This document shows positions 8,715-18,129 of a DNA stretch of 64,000 nucleotides, piece by piece (position 1 is the first letter of the stretch; each line of letters starts with the position of its first letter). The position numbers and the translations under genes were made by a program. The notes under the pieces are model-generated. The model saw only the letters and a list, made by a program, of their open reading frames with translations. It searched no databases and had not been told where the DNA came from. Source of the DNA: Pseudomonadota bacterium (GTDB lineage Bacteria; Pseudomonadota; Gammaproteobacteria; Steroidobacterales; Steroidobacteraceae); assembly GCA_023417315.1 (NCBI GenBank), contig JAEZFW010000065.1:58669-122668 (forward strand), written 5' to 3'.

Positions 8715-9746
8715 GTGCACAAGAGAACGCATCCACATTCGACTGAATCGCAAGAGTCGTCGCTCGTTTCGACCGGTGTCCTGCCGGCGTCGAGCGTCGT
8801 GCAAGCGCTCGTGGACGAGGCATGGCATCGCTACCGCGATGTGCAGGACGGTGAGATCGCGAAGTACATTCCTGCGCTCGCTCGAGCGTGTTCTGATGCG
8901 TTCGGTCTGTGTGTCGTTGGCACCGACGGAACGATGTTCGCGGCGGGCGACGCACGCGACGTGTTCTCCATCCAGAGCGTTGCCAAGCCGTTCGTGTTCG
9001 CGCTCGTATGTGACGTATTCGGAGAGCGCGAGGTGCGTGCTCAAATCGGAGTGAACGCGACTGGCTTCTCCTTCGATTCGGTCATGGCGATCGAGCTCAA
9101 TGAAGAGCGCACGATGAATCCGATGGTCAATGCGGGTGCGCTGGCGACGACGAGTCTCGCGCCCGGGAAATCTGCCGACGACAAATGGAGGTTCATTCGC
9201 GAGGGGCTCTCTCGCTTCGCCGGCCGCGAGCTCGCCATGAACGAGGATGTTTACCGATCCGAAGTGGCGACGAATCGAAGGAATCGGGGCATCGCGCGGC
9301 TGCTCGAGAGCTACGGCAGGCTGTACTTCGATGCGGAGGCCACCACGGACATCTACACACGGCAATGCGCGCTCGAGATCAATGCCGCGGATCTGGCGAT
9401 CATGGGCGCGACACTTGCCGACGGTGGAGTGAATCCGCACACGAACGAGCGCGTCGTGCGAGCGAATGTCTGCAAGCACGTGCTTGCGGCGCTGGCGATA
9501 GCCGGTATGTACGAGCGTTCCGGTGATTGGCTGTACGACATCGGTCTGCCGGGCAAGAGCGGCGTGAGCGGCGGAATGGTCACAATCGTGCCGGGTAAGG
9601 GCGGCATGGGTGCATTCGCACCTCTGCTCGATGCAGCAGGTAACAGCGTCAAAGGACAGCTTGCTGCGAAGTTCCTGTCGGAACGACTGGGACTCAACCT
9701 GTTCGCGTCGAATCCGCGCACCGAGGCGCCGAGGGGGCTGTCATGA
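8715..9746 (+). CDS. glsA: Glutaminase
   Basis: This enzyme hydrolyses glutamine to glutamate and ammonia. It belongs to the serine-dependent beta-lactamase-fold glutaminases: the Ser-x-x-Lys dyad is in FSIQSVAKPF, followed by NPMVNAGA, the IARLLESYGRLYFDAEATTD block, YTRQCALEI and GLPGKSGVSGG, all in family order. The start is uncertain. The frame is open from a TTG at 8661, but that codon lies inside the palindromic site A, and the family domain begins near SSVVQALVDEAW. I chose GTG 8715; none of the candidates has a strong ribosome site. The stop overlaps the next gene by ATGA, so an MFS pair and a YihY gene follow in one operon. In other bacteria glutaminase works with transport in acid resistance, a reasonable idea here. 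Confidence 0.92.
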   Translation: MHKRTHPHSTESQESSLVSTGVLPASSVVQALVDEAWHRYRDVQDGEIAKYIPALARACSDAFGLCVVGTDGTMFAAGDARDVFSIQSVAKPFVFALVCDVFGEREVRAQIGVNATGFSFDSVMAIELNEERTMNPMVNAGALATTSLAPGKSADDKWRFIREGLSRFAGRELAMNEDVYRSEVATNRRNRGIARLLESYGRLYFDAEATTDIYTRQCALEINAADLAIMGATLADGGVNPHTNERVVRANVCKHVLAALAIAGMYERSGDWLYDIGLPGKSGVSGGMVTIVPGKGGMGAFAPLLDAAGNSVKGQLAAKFLSERLGLNLFASNPRTEAPRGLS

Positions 9747-11419
9747 ATGTCAGAAGCGAAGTGCTTGCAGACGAAACGAGTGAGGGCGAGGCCTCATGGA
9801 TGCCGCTGATCGTGATCGCGATGGCGCAGATCATGATGATCTTCAACATTTCGACGTTGCAGGTCTCGATCGATGGGATCGCGTCGAGTTTAGATACCTC
9901 CGCGACGACCATCGGCACCGCGATCGTCGCCTATGCGTTGGTGGTCGCCGCGTTCATCATGCTGGGCGCGCGAGTCGCGAAGATGTTCGGCGGCGAGCGT
10001 GTGTTCCGTGGTAGTGTGCTGTTGTTCGGCGCCGGCATGGCCGTCATGGCGTTGGCCCCCGGGGTGATCACGATGATCATCGCGCAAGTGATTGCGGGAG
10101 CCGCGGCGGCAGCGCTCGTCCCGACGCTGGTCGTGCTCGTGGCTGCGAACTACAAAGGACGCCAACAGGAGAAGGCGTTGGGCTGGCTTGGCGGCGCGCC
10201 AGCGATGGGTATCGTGCTCGCCTTTCTGATTGCAGGCTCGCTCGCAACTTGGGTGGGCTGGCGCGGCATGTTCGCCGCACTCGTGGGGCTCGCTCTGTTG
10301 ATCTATAGAATGAGCACGAAGTTCTCGTCCGTTCCAAGCGAGGCGAGCGTCGAGCTCGATAAGGTCGGCGCAGTCCTGGCGGCGCTCGCGATTCTGTTCA
10401 TCAGTATGGGCAGCGAGAACCTCACGAGTTGGGGCGTGTTGCTGGCGACGCCCAGAGCACCGTTCTCGGTCATGGATATGTCACCCGCGCCGGTGATGAT
10501 CGTGTGCGGCATCTTTCTCGTGCAAGGGTTCTTCACGTGGTCGCACCGGCGATCAATCTCAGGCAATTCGACGCTGATCGCGCTGGAAGTCGTCGATACT
10601 CCGAAGGAACGCGCTGCGCTGTTCTCGATCTTCGTCATCAGCGCGCTCGCCTCGGCGATCACTTTCTTGATCCCACTGTACATTCAGGTCGTTCAGGGCG
10701 GAACCAGCTTCGCGACTGCGATCGCGGTCATTCCGTTCTCGATCGCAAGCTTTGCCGCCGCAGTGCTCGTCGTGCGCTTGTATGGGCGTATAAGCGCAAA
10801 TCGCATAGCACGCGTATCGTTCATGCTGGTTGCGCTGGGTTTGGCGGCACTTGGCGCGACGATACGCAACGACTGGAGCGAGGCGATGGTCATGCTGAGC
10901 ATGGCGATGGCAGGTCTAGGCGAGGGCGCTCTCGTGACGTTGCTATTCAACGTGCTCGTGACGGCCTCACCACGCGCCCTCGCGGGGGATGTGGGATCGA
11001 TACGGGGCGCAACGAACAATCTTGCGACCGCCGTCGGTACCGCGCTCGCCAGCGCGCTCGTGATCAGCCTGTTGGGCGCGCGCGTTCATGCGAACCTCGT
11101 TCATAACCCGGCGATTCCGAACGAGCTGAAGGCTCAAGTGAATCTCGACGACATCTCGTTCGTCAGCAACGATCTACTGCGCCAGCGTTTGGCACAGACC
11201 TCGGCGACCGCGGAGCAGGTGGCGGAAGCGGTTCGCATCAACACCGACGCAAGGCTCCTTGCGCTCAAGCTGGCGTTCTTCACTCTGTCTGGACTTGCGC
11301 TGCTTGCATACTTCCCGGCAGGTGCACTCCCCGGTTACGTCGGCAGCGCCGTTCCTCGCAGCAGAGAGGAGGCGACGGAGCACGGCGCTGTGCATTCCGC
11401 GATTCCACCCGCGCGCTAG
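9743..11419 (+). CDS. MFS transporter, 14-helix DHA2-like
   Basis: This 558-residue inner-membrane protein has a short polar N-terminus and about 14 hydrophobic helices. The MFS hallmarks are present: the motif-A-like GARVAKMFGGERVFRG after helix 2, VIAGAAAAALVPTLVVLV (motif B/C region) and a long central loop. Its ATG overlaps the glutaminase stop (ATGA), so the two are translationally coupled. It is clearly a paralog of the next gene; shared blocks include LGATIRNDW, GLGEGALVTLLF and AEAVRIN. The substrate is unknown. The neighbour suggests an amino acid, ammonium-linked or toxic solute, but this is inference. Confidence 0.88.
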   Translation: MNVRSEVLADETSEGEASWMPLIVIAMAQIMMIFNISTLQVSIDGIASSLDTSATTIGTAIVAYALVVAAFIMLGARVAKMFGGERVFRGSVLLFGAGMAVMALAPGVITMIIAQVIAGAAAAALVPTLVVLVAANYKGRQQEKALGWLGGAPAMGIVLAFLIAGSLATWVGWRGMFAALVGLALLIYRMSTKFSSVPSEASVELDKVGAVLAALAILFISMGSENLTSWGVLLATPRAPFSVMDMSPAPVMIVCGIFLVQGFFTWSHRRSISGNSTLIALEVVDTPKERAALFSIFVISALASAITFLIPLYIQVVQGGTSFATAIAVIPFSIASFAAAVLVVRLYGRISANRIARVSFMLVALGLAALGATIRNDWSEAMVMLSMAMAGLGEGALVTLLFNVLVTASPRALAGDVGSIRGATNNLATAVGTALASALVISLLGARVHANLVHNPAIPNELKAQVNLDDISFVSNDLLRQRLAQTSATAEQVAEAVRINTDARLLALKLAFFTLSGLALLAYFPAGALPGYVGSAVPRSREEATEHGAVHSAIPPAR

Positions 11420-11437
11420 TGAACGGGTGCGTACGCG

Positions 11438-13066
11438 ATGCGCGCAGGCGCTACAGCACGGGTGTCGTGGACGCCATTGATCGCGGTCGCACTCGCTCAG
11501 GTGTTGCTGGCCTTCAACGTCATCGCGCTGAAGATATCGATCGACGCGATCGTGACGAGCTTCGCGGCGTCCGCAAGCGTCGTGAAGAGTGCGATCATCA
11601 TTTATTCACTGGTCGTCGCCGGTTGCATCCTCGTGGGCGCGAAGCTCGCGCCCATCTATGGCGCACGTCGCGTATTCCGCGGCACGGTGCTGCTGTTCGC
11701 AGTAGCGATGCTCACGATGGTGCTGAGCGCGCATGCAGGGATGATGATCGTCGCCCAGGTGCTCGCGGGTGCAGCATCTGCGGCCATGGTGCCGACATCC
11801 GTCGTACTCATCGCAGATAACTACAGCGGCGAGCGACAGCAGAGGGCACTGCAGTGGCTCAGCGGTGCGCGCAACATCAGCCTCGTGCCGGCATTCCTAG
11901 TCGCGGGCGCGATCGCGACGTGGAGCGATTGGCGGCTCACGTACATGCTGTTGGCGCTATTGGCCGTGGCGATCTACTTGCTCAGCGATCGCGTACGGAT
12001 GAACGCAGGCTTGGTTCCGAGCCGCGCGCGGCTGCGGATCGATCGCGTCGGCTTCGCGCTGCTGCTGTTGGCGGTGATGCTCATTGGCATCGGCAGCGAA
12101 TCCTTGAGCGATTGGGGGGTGGTCAGGGCGAAGCCCGCTGCCCCCTTCAGCATGCTGAGCCTATCGCCCGCGATTCTCGTGCTCACCTGCGGCGTGTTGC
12201 TCGTCAAAGGGTTGCTCGCATGGTCGCGCAAGTGCCGTGGCGAAGGCATTCCTCCGCTCATCGCGCCTGAGATCTTTTCTGCTGGGAGAGAACGTTCACT
12301 CCTCTTCTCGATCTTCGCACTCGGGGCGGTCAGTTCTGCTGTCACTTTCCTGATACCGCTCTACATCGAGGTCGTGCAGGGCCGCAACAGCATGCATACG
12401 GCGCTTGCACTCACGCCCTTTACGCTTGCGGGCGTAACGTCGGCGGTGCTCGTGGGCAAGCTGCGCGGTGTGTTCACACCGAAGCAGCTCGAGCGGTACT
12501 TCTTTCTCGTCCTTGCCCTGGGACTTGCTCTGCTCGGTGCAACGATTCGAAACGATTGGACCGATTCAATGGTAGTCGTCAGCCTCACGCTGACAGGGCT
12601 CGGAGAAGGTGCGCTCGTGACCTTGCTGTTCAAAGCAATGTTGATGCACACGCCGAGAGAGTTGGTCGAGGAGGTGGAGCCGGTCTGCGATGCAACGGGC
12701 CACCTTGCGACGGCAGTCGGTACTGCGCTCGCCGGTGCTCTCATCGTGGGTCTATTGAGCTCGAGCATCCATCGAGACCTTGCGCGGGACCCAGACATCG
12801 CCGAGGCGCTCAGAGCGCACGTCAACCTCGACCGCGTCGCGTTCGTGAGCAATGATCATCTGCGCCAGGTCCTGGAGCGGAGCACCGCGAGTGCTGAGCA
12901 CGTTGCGGAAGCAGTGCGCATCAATACGCAGGCGCGCCTATACGCGCTCAAAGCGTCATTCTTCTTCTTGGCGGGTGTCGCCTTGCTCGCGTTCATCGTC
13001 AGCTTCGGCGCGGTGCGACGCGCATCGAAGGGATTCGAGGGCGGCAGCGCTGTTCGGGATGTGTAA
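11438..13066 (+). CDS. MFS transporter, tandem paralog of the preceding gene
   Basis: A 542-residue protein of the same 14-helix class as the gene just before it, 18 nt downstream. The shared blocks are in the same order: GAKLAPIYGARRVFRGTVLLF, LGATIRNDW, GLGEGALVTLLF, VAFVSNDHLRQ and AEAVRINTQARLYALK. Divergence elsewhere shows an old tandem duplication, not a recent copy. Two half-related transporters in one operon could form a heterodimer or have split substrate ranges. The ribosome site is weak. Substrate unknown. Confidence 0.87.
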   Translation: MRAGATARVSWTPLIAVALAQVLLAFNVIALKISIDAIVTSFAASASVVKSAIIIYSLVVAGCILVGAKLAPIYGARRVFRGTVLLFAVAMLTMVLSAHAGMMIVAQVLAGAASAAMVPTSVVLIADNYSGERQQRALQWLSGARNISLVPAFLVAGAIATWSDWRLTYMLLALLAVAIYLLSDRVRMNAGLVPSRARLRIDRVGFALLLLAVMLIGIGSESLSDWGVVRAKPAAPFSMLSLSPAILVLTCGVLLVKGLLAWSRKCRGEGIPPLIAPEIFSAGRERSLLFSIFALGAVSSAVTFLIPLYIEVVQGRNSMHTALALTPFTLAGVTSAVLVGKLRGVFTPKQLERYFFLVLALGLALLGATIRNDWTDSMVVVSLTLTGLGEGALVTLLFKAMLMHTPRELVEEVEPVCDATGHLATAVGTALAGALIVGLLSSSIHRDLARDPDIAEALRAHVNLDRVAFVSNDHLRQVLERSTASAEHVAEAVRINTQARLYALKASFFFLAGVALLAFIVSFGAVRRASKGFEGGSAVRDV

Positions 13067-13093
13067 GGCGCGCCGGGTCGAGCGCGAGCTCTT

Positions 13094-14017
13094 ATGGAAA
13101 GACAGGAACGAGCGACGCTGCAGTTGAATATTCCCGCGCGAACGCCGCTGCGGGACCGCAAGCTCATAAGGCTGCTCAGAGCAGCCTTTCAAGAATACGA
13201 ACACGACTACGCTGGTTACTTCGCCGGCTCGATCGTCTATTACGCGATTGTTTCTCTCTTGCCGCTCTTGTTACTGCTATTGGCAGCACTGGGTCTGCTG
13301 CTGAGGCTGTCCGATACGGCGGCTGAGATCGAGCAGCAGGTTCTCTTCGTCGTCCAAACGCACTTCGGCCTGAAGCTTCGGACCACACTGGAGCAGTTAC
13401 TGCAAAGACTCGAACAAGGATCCATCATCGCGACCGCGATCAGCCTCGTCGGTTTGATGCTAGGCGCCTCGAAGCTGTTTCGTCACTTGCGTATGACGTT
13501 TCGTGCAATCTGGAGGCGAGCTCCGTTCTTAACGTCCGGACTCAAGGGTGCGATGCGCACCACACTGCTCGAGCGAGCGATTGCGTTCGGCATGGTGCTC
13601 GCGGGGGGCGTGTTGCTGCTGGCTGCGCTCGTGCTGATCGCCGTGCTTCACTGGTTCGCGTCGCAGTTGAACGACGTGCCGATTTTCGGTGGAGTCATTG
13701 GGTGGCTGATCGCCGCCTTGGCTCCGGTCCTGATCATCATCGCGACGTTCGGTTCGCTGTTCCTGCTCCTGCCACCAGTCCGATTGCAATGGAGGCATGT
13801 CTGGTTGGCAACGGCACTATCCACGGTTGCCTGGTTCGTCGGTGCCGAAGCGCTGACGCTCTACGCGGTGTTCTTCAGCAACAGCTTCAGTGCTTATGGC
13901 GTGGTCGGGGCGATGCTAGTGCTCATGCTGTGGATGCATGCCACCAGCAAGGTCTTGTTTTTCGGTGCCGAGCTTTGCAAGGTCACTTTTGAAGGTCCTA
14001 TTCCGCACGCCTCCTGA
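13094..14017 (+). CDS. YihY/BrkB family inner-membrane protein
   Basis: This 307-residue protein has six predicted membrane helices and the YihY/BrkB features: GYFAGSIVYYAIVSLLPLLLL in the first helix, the GASKLFRHLRMTFRAIW loop, a central pair of long hydrophobic helices, and the C-terminal VVGAMLVLMLWMHATSKVLFFGAEL block. The biochemical role of the family is not settled; it was once called RNase BN in error. It begins 27 nt after the second MFS gene and closes the glutaminase operon. A stem-loop follows at 14027-14076. Confidence 0.88.
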   Translation: MERQERATLQLNIPARTPLRDRKLIRLLRAAFQEYEHDYAGYFAGSIVYYAIVSLLPLLLLLLAALGLLLRLSDTAAEIEQQVLFVVQTHFGLKLRTTLEQLLQRLEQGSIIATAISLVGLMLGASKLFRHLRMTFRAIWRRAPFLTSGLKGAMRTTLLERAIAFGMVLAGGVLLLAALVLIAVLHWFASQLNDVPIFGGVIGWLIAALAPVLIIIATFGSLFLLLPPVRLQWRHVWLATALSTVAWFVGAEALTLYAVFFSNSFSAYGVVGAMLVLMLWMHATSKVLFFGAELCKVTFEGPIPHAS

Positions 14018-14026
14018 GCTTGGGTG

Positions 14027-14076
14027 TAGCCGGGGGCTGACGTACGTGCATACATAATCTGTGTACGTCGCGGCTA
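14027..14076. terminator. Stem-loop after the glutaminase-MFS-YihY operon
   Basis: Outer arms TAGCCG (14027-14032) and CGGCTA (14071-14076) enclose inner arms GACGTAC (14039-14045) and GTACGTC (14063-14069). It lies 9 nt after the YihY stop and before the motif ahead of the next gene, so it fits an operon end. There is no T-run. Confidence 0.4.
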
Positions 14077-14093
14077 GCGCCCTGTAGCGTCTA

Positions 14094-14109
14094 TTGGGCT
14101 TTGGTCCAC
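14094..14109 (+). promoter_or_regulatory. 16-bp regulon motif, site B (second M17 gene)
   Basis: TTGGGCTTTGGTCCAC lies 58 bp before the second aminopeptidase gene. It agrees with site A at 13 of 16 positions. A TCATTG hexamer about 22 nt downstream may serve as -10. Confidence 0.55.
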
Positions 14110-14166
14110 AGGCGTGGACTCCGTCGAGTGCTCATTGTGGGCATCGTTCCTTGAGGAGGTGTAGCC

Positions 14167-15714
14167 GTGGCTACTACGACGGAAGGCGTACAGCATCGTT
14201 TGCCGAAGCAGTTCTTGATGCAGCCATCACGCTTAGCGAAGCTCTCGACCTCGGCCGAGGCCGCTAACGCATCGGTAATCGGAATTCCAATGCTCGCTGA
14301 GGGACCCATATCCGCTCGGCTTGGCGACATCGGGTTGCCGCGCGAACGACTCGCCGCTGCAGGATTCGAGGCGAAACTGGGAGAAACGCTCATCGTTCCG
14401 CGGGCCGATGGACCTGTGATGGTCGTAGTGGGATTTGGAGCGCGACAAGATCTCGACGCAGCGCGCATCCGGGATGGGGCGGCTGCGTTCGCCCTGACCG
14501 TGCACAAGCACGATTCTCTCGCACTGTCGCTCGATGGACTCGAATCTATCTCGCCAGAAACTGCCGCCCAGGCCGCAATCGAAGGCATTCTGCTCGCGCG
14601 GTATGAGTACCCAGGTTTCGGGCGCGACCAGACGCTCGCGCCGCTCCGCGAAGTCACGTTGTTGATCGATCCCGCACAACAAGCAAGCGTCGATGCAGGT
14701 AGCGAGCGTGGGCGAGCGTACGCTCGGGCCACTATCCTCGCGCGCGATCTCGCCAATACGCCTCATAGCCATCTGACGGCGACGATGCTCGGAGACCTGG
14801 CCGTTAGGCTAGGTAAAGAGATCGGGTTTGATGTCGAGATCTTCGACAAGCAGGCGCTCGAGAAGCTCGGTTGCGGCGGGCTGTTGGGGGTCAACGCCGG
14901 GAGCGTAGAGCCGCCGCGAATGATCAAGATCACATATCGTCCAAAGCAAGAGTCCTCAGGGCGCCTAGCATTCGTCGGCAAGGGCATCATGTATGACTCG
15001 GGCGGCATCAGCTTGAAACCGAACGATAACGTCCACGCACGAATGAAGAACGATATGAGCGGCGCAGCCGCCGTTCTCGCGAGCGTGGCGCAGTTACCGG
15101 AGCTTGGCTGCACGACGACAGTGACCGCATATCTGATGTGCACGGACAATATGCCATCCGGAACCGCCATGGCGCTGGGAGACATCATCACGACATACGG
15201 AGGCAAGACCGTCGAAGTGAACAATACCGACGCCGAGGGTCGCCTCGTGATATGCGATGCGCTCGCGCTTGCAGCAGAAGAAGGTCACGATGCAATCGTC
15301 GATATCGCGACACTCACGGGCTCGGTGATGCGCGCGCTAGGCACCGATCTAGCGGGTCTGTTCGGTAACGACACAACGCTGATCGATCAAGTGCAGCGTG
15401 CCGCCGAGACCACGGGTGAGCTGGTGTGGCACTTACCGGTTCACAAGCCGTATCGCAAGGTGCTCGATTCCGACGTTGCGGCCATGAGGAACACAGGTCC
15501 GACCGGCGGTAGCCAACCGGATGGCATCGTTGCTGCGATGTATCTTGCGGAGTTCGTCGGAAGCACACCGTGGGCGCACATCGATATCTGCGGCACGGCG
15601 TGGAACGACAAAGATCAGTTATGGCGGAGGGCCGGCTGCTCGGGCTTTGGAGCCCGACTCCTCGTAGATCTAGCTATGAGCTTTCGATCGCCTACGCATC
15701 AGACTCGTCATTAG
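14167..15714 (+). CDS. Leucyl aminopeptidase family protein (M17), second copy
   Basis: This 515-residue M17 peptidase is diverged from the copy at 4.7-6.3 kb. Catalytic elements are intact: VGKGIMYDSGGISLKP, MKNDMSGAAAV and NTDAEGRLVICDALALA, which supply the two-metal ligands, the two lysines and the arginine. The N-terminal domain differs from the other copy and carries an unusual start (TTEGVQHRLPKQFLMQPSRL). Near the C-terminus HLPVHKPYRKVLDSDVAAMRN replaces the more usual MPLWDEYQ block, so substrate choice may differ. The GTG start has GAGGAGGT 7 nt upstream. Its own regulon motif (site B) and the preceding stem-loop indicate an independent transcript. Confidence 0.92.
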   Translation: MATTTEGVQHRLPKQFLMQPSRLAKLSTSAEAANASVIGIPMLAEGPISARLGDIGLPRERLAAAGFEAKLGETLIVPRADGPVMVVVGFGARQDLDAARIRDGAAAFALTVHKHDSLALSLDGLESISPETAAQAAIEGILLARYEYPGFGRDQTLAPLREVTLLIDPAQQASVDAGSERGRAYARATILARDLANTPHSHLTATMLGDLAVRLGKEIGFDVEIFDKQALEKLGCGGLLGVNAGSVEPPRMIKITYRPKQESSGRLAFVGKGIMYDSGGISLKPNDNVHARMKNDMSGAAAVLASVAQLPELGCTTTVTAYLMCTDNMPSGTAMALGDIITTYGGKTVEVNNTDAEGRLVICDALALAAEEGHDAIVDIATLTGSVMRALGTDLAGLFGNDTTLIDQVQRAAETTGELVWHLPVHKPYRKVLDSDVAAMRNTGPTGGSQPDGIVAAMYLAEFVGSTPWAHIDICGTAWNDKDQLWRRAGCSGFGARLLVDLAMSFRSPTHQTRH

Positions 15715-15843
15715 CGCAGCGATGCGACGGCGATGGCGCGGACATGCTCTCGCGAAATGCGCGCTCGGTGCGCTATTCGGCCTTTCGGCTGGCTACGCAC
15801 ATGGTTGTTGTGCAGGCTCTCACCTCAGGGATCCAGGGAGCAA

Positions 15844-15859
15844 TTAGCCCCTGGTCCAA
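15844..15859 (+). promoter_or_regulatory. 16-bp regulon motif, site C (DUF481 gene)
   Basis: TTAGCCCCTGGTCCAA lies 46 bp before the GTG chosen for the DUF481 gene. It shares TTAGCC and GGTCCAA with site D. Confidence 0.55.
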
Positions 15860-15905
15860 TGAACTCACGGCTTAGCTGCACTAGTGTCGCGTGAAGGTGA
15901 GCAAC

Positions 15906-16928
15906 GTGGCAGGTAGACAGATGTCTTCGTGCAGGGCTGTGGCAATGAGTTGTCTGCTGTTGGTCGCGTCGTACGCTGCCGCCGATGACCTGGTCGTGCT
16001 TACAAATGGGAACCGCATGACAGGCACCGTGCGAGAATTGTCGCGAGGAGAGCTCGACTTCTCTATCGCGGGTGCTGGTCGAGTCAACATCGATTGGAGA
16101 AACGTTGCGCAGCTCGAAAGTGAGCAACGCCTCGATGTCGAGTCCGCGTCCGGCGAGCGGTTCCTGGGTACGATTGCGTCGCCTGCTCCGGGCACGCTCG
16201 AGGTCATGACGGATGCGGGACACAGAGAGGTTCCCATGAGCGATGTCGTGCGCATCACTCCTGTCGCCGCGACCTTTCGCGATCGCACCAGCGGGTCGAT
16301 CGATGCCGGAATCGATTTCTTGAGCGCAGGCGATGAGATCGACTGGACGCTCAATGCCGAGGCACGCAATCGCACGGAGCATTATCGAACCGATGTCTCG
16401 CTGAGCTCGCTCGTGCGCCGCCATGATCATGAAACCACGCAGCAGCGCAACGATCTGCAGCTGGGAGTGCGTCGCCTCCTCGAGCAGCGCTGGTTTGTTT
16501 TAGGGTTATTCGAAGCGGAAGAGGATCGCGAGCTCGATCTCGATCTGAGACTCCTGGCAGGTATTGCGCTTGGTCGAACGCTCGTCCAGTCGAGTCGAAC
16601 TGAGTTCGCCGTTTACGGCGGTCTAGACTTCGTTCACGAAGAGTACCGCGGCACGTCGGACCTGGATGAGGATCTCGTCGAAGCGCTGGCAGCCTTGGAA
16701 TGGGAATGGTTCGACATCGGCCAGTTCACATTCTCGGTCACAGCCACGACGTATGCAGCGCTCGACGATGGACGCATGCGTTTCAAATTGGACAGCAGTC
16801 TGCGGCGCTACATTACGAGCGCTGTCTACTTGAGCCTCAACGTTTTCGAGAGCTACAACGACGATCCGCCAGAAGGTTTCGAGAAGAGCGATTGGGGCGT
16901 ATCAATGACCTTCGGTCGAACGTTCTGA
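15906..16928 (+). CDS. DUF481 family outer-membrane-type protein
   Basis: This protein of about 340 residues has a signal peptide (CRAVAMSCLLLVASYAAADD) and then a small beta domain (DLVVLTNGNRMTGTVRELSR through VRITPVAATFRDR) that resembles the N-terminal part of DUF481 proteins. The C-terminal ~210 residues alternate polar and hydrophobic residues and end in phenylalanine (SMTFGRTF), as expected of a beta-barrel inserted by the Bam machinery. The function of the family is unknown; many members form salt- or stress-induced barrels. I place the start at GTG 15906, which has AAGGTGA 5 nt upstream; a GTG at 15891 and an ATG at 15936 are alternatives. The 3' end overlaps the convergent kinase gene by 27 bp. 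Confidence 0.82.
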   Translation: MAGRQMSSCRAVAMSCLLLVASYAAADDLVVLTNGNRMTGTVRELSRGELDFSIAGAGRVNIDWRNVAQLESEQRLDVESASGERFLGTIASPAPGTLEVMTDAGHREVPMSDVVRITPVAATFRDRTSGSIDAGIDFLSAGDEIDWTLNAEARNRTEHYRTDVSLSSLVRRHDHETTQQRNDLQLGVRRLLEQRWFVLGLFEAEEDRELDLDLRLLAGIALGRTLVQSSRTEFAVYGGLDFVHEEYRGTSDLDEDLVEALAALEWEWFDIGQFTFSVTATTYAALDDGRMRFKLDSSLRRYITSAVYLSLNVFESYNDDPPEGFEKSDWGVSMTFGRTF

Positions 16929-18098
16929 GACCAAGCAGGGCAAGCGCACCACAAACTCGCTGCCGCATCCTTGTCCATCGCTGTAGGCCGACAGGGTTCC
17001 TGCATGCAGTTGAATCAGCTGGCGGGCCACCGCGAGTCCGACGCCCAAGCCGCCCATAGCGGTCTGCGTGCCGGGGGAAGCCTGGGCGAACATCTCGAAG
17101 ATCCGCGGCAACAGGTCCGGTGGGATGCCGATCCCGTTGTCGCGGACTTTCACGAACGCACAACCTCGCCGTGCGCGGAGCGACACTGTGATGCGCCCGC
17201 CGGGGTTCGTGTACTTCGCCGCGTTGATCAGCAGGTTGGCGAAGACCTGGCACAGGCGTTCCTTGTCCGCATCCACGATGATGGGAGCAGAGGGGATGTT
17301 GATCGCTAACCGGTGCCCGCGTCCCTCGATCAGGGGTTGCGCGGTCTCGATTGCCATCGCGATGACATCGCATAGATCGGTCGGTGCTCGTTGCAACGCA
17401 ATGCGGCCGCGAGCCAGGCGCGAGTGGTCGAGGAGGTCGTCGACGAGCCTGGTGAGTTGACCTAGCTGGCGTTGAATGACAGCGTGAGCGCTGCTCACTG
17501 CATGTGGATCGGCGGAGTGTCTCGCCAGCAGCGTGGTGGCATTCGCAATCGGCGCGAGTGGATTGCGCAGCTCGTGCAGTAGCGTGACCAGGAATCGCTC
17601 CTTGCGCAGCAGCACGTCGAGCAACTCTTCTTCGCGGCGCTTCTGCTCATCGATGCGTGTCGCAGTGACGATCCAGCGATCCGAATCTGCCTCCAGGTCC
17701 GTTCGTGCGCCTCGCTCCAAATACCAATGCGTGCTGCCGTCTGCGTTCGGACCCATTGCATACTCGATCTCGTATGCCTGACCGCTTCTGAGCGCGCGCC
17801 GCCAGGTGGCGAGCCATCGCTTTCGGTGGGCTGCGCAAACGAGGTTCGCGGGGATCACGTCTTCGAGCTTGCGACCTTCGCATCGGCCTAGACGTTGCCG
17901 CGCTTCGATGTTGCTGTAGAGCAGCCGTCCATCGACGCTCGCGGTCCAGACGAGCTGAGGCACAGCATCGAGCATCTTGCCGAAGTGAGGATCTTCAACA
18001 TGCAACCCACACACGCGCGAATCGGGCCGCGATACGTCCGCTTCCAGATGCTTTCGCGTGGCGGTCAGGGCAGCACGACGTCGACGTGGGTGTTGCAT
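16902..18098 (-). CDS. PAS-domain sensor histidine kinase
   Basis: A soluble kinase of 398 residues without membrane helices. A PAS domain spans about residues 38-150 (MLDAVPQLVWTASVDGRLLY through WIVTATRID). A short coiled linker (EQKRREEELLDVLLRKERF) leads to the HisKA helix with phosphoacceptor His in LLHELRNPLAP, then a HATPase domain with the N box FANLLINAAKYTNPGG, G1 box DNGIGIPP and G2 box GGLGVGLAVA. No receiver or HTH gene is adjacent, so it is an orphan. Possible partners in this window are the lone receiver at 1.7 kb or the FixJ-class regulator. The start ATG lacks a clear ribosome site. Confidence 0.9.
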   Translation of the reverse strand: MQHPRRRRAALTATRKHLEADVSRPDSRVCGLHVEDPHFGKMLDAVPQLVWTASVDGRLLYSNIEARQRLGRCEGRKLEDVIPANLVCAAHRKRWLATWRRALRSGQAYEIEYAMGPNADGSTHWYLERGARTDLEADSDRWIVTATRIDEQKRREEELLDVLLRKERFLVTLLHELRNPLAPIANATTLLARHSADPHAVSSAHAVIQRQLGQLTRLVDDLLDHSRLARGRIALQRAPTDLCDVIAMAIETAQPLIEGRGHRLAINIPSAPIIVDADKERLCQVFANLLINAAKYTNPGGRITVSLRARRGCAFVKVRDNGIGIPPDLLPRIFEMFAQASPGTQTAMGGLGVGLAVARQLIQLHAGTLSAYSDGQGCGSEFVVRLPCLVSERSTEGH

Positions 18099-18129
18099 TC
18101 GTGAGTTCGTGGCAGTGATCGTGTTCGCG

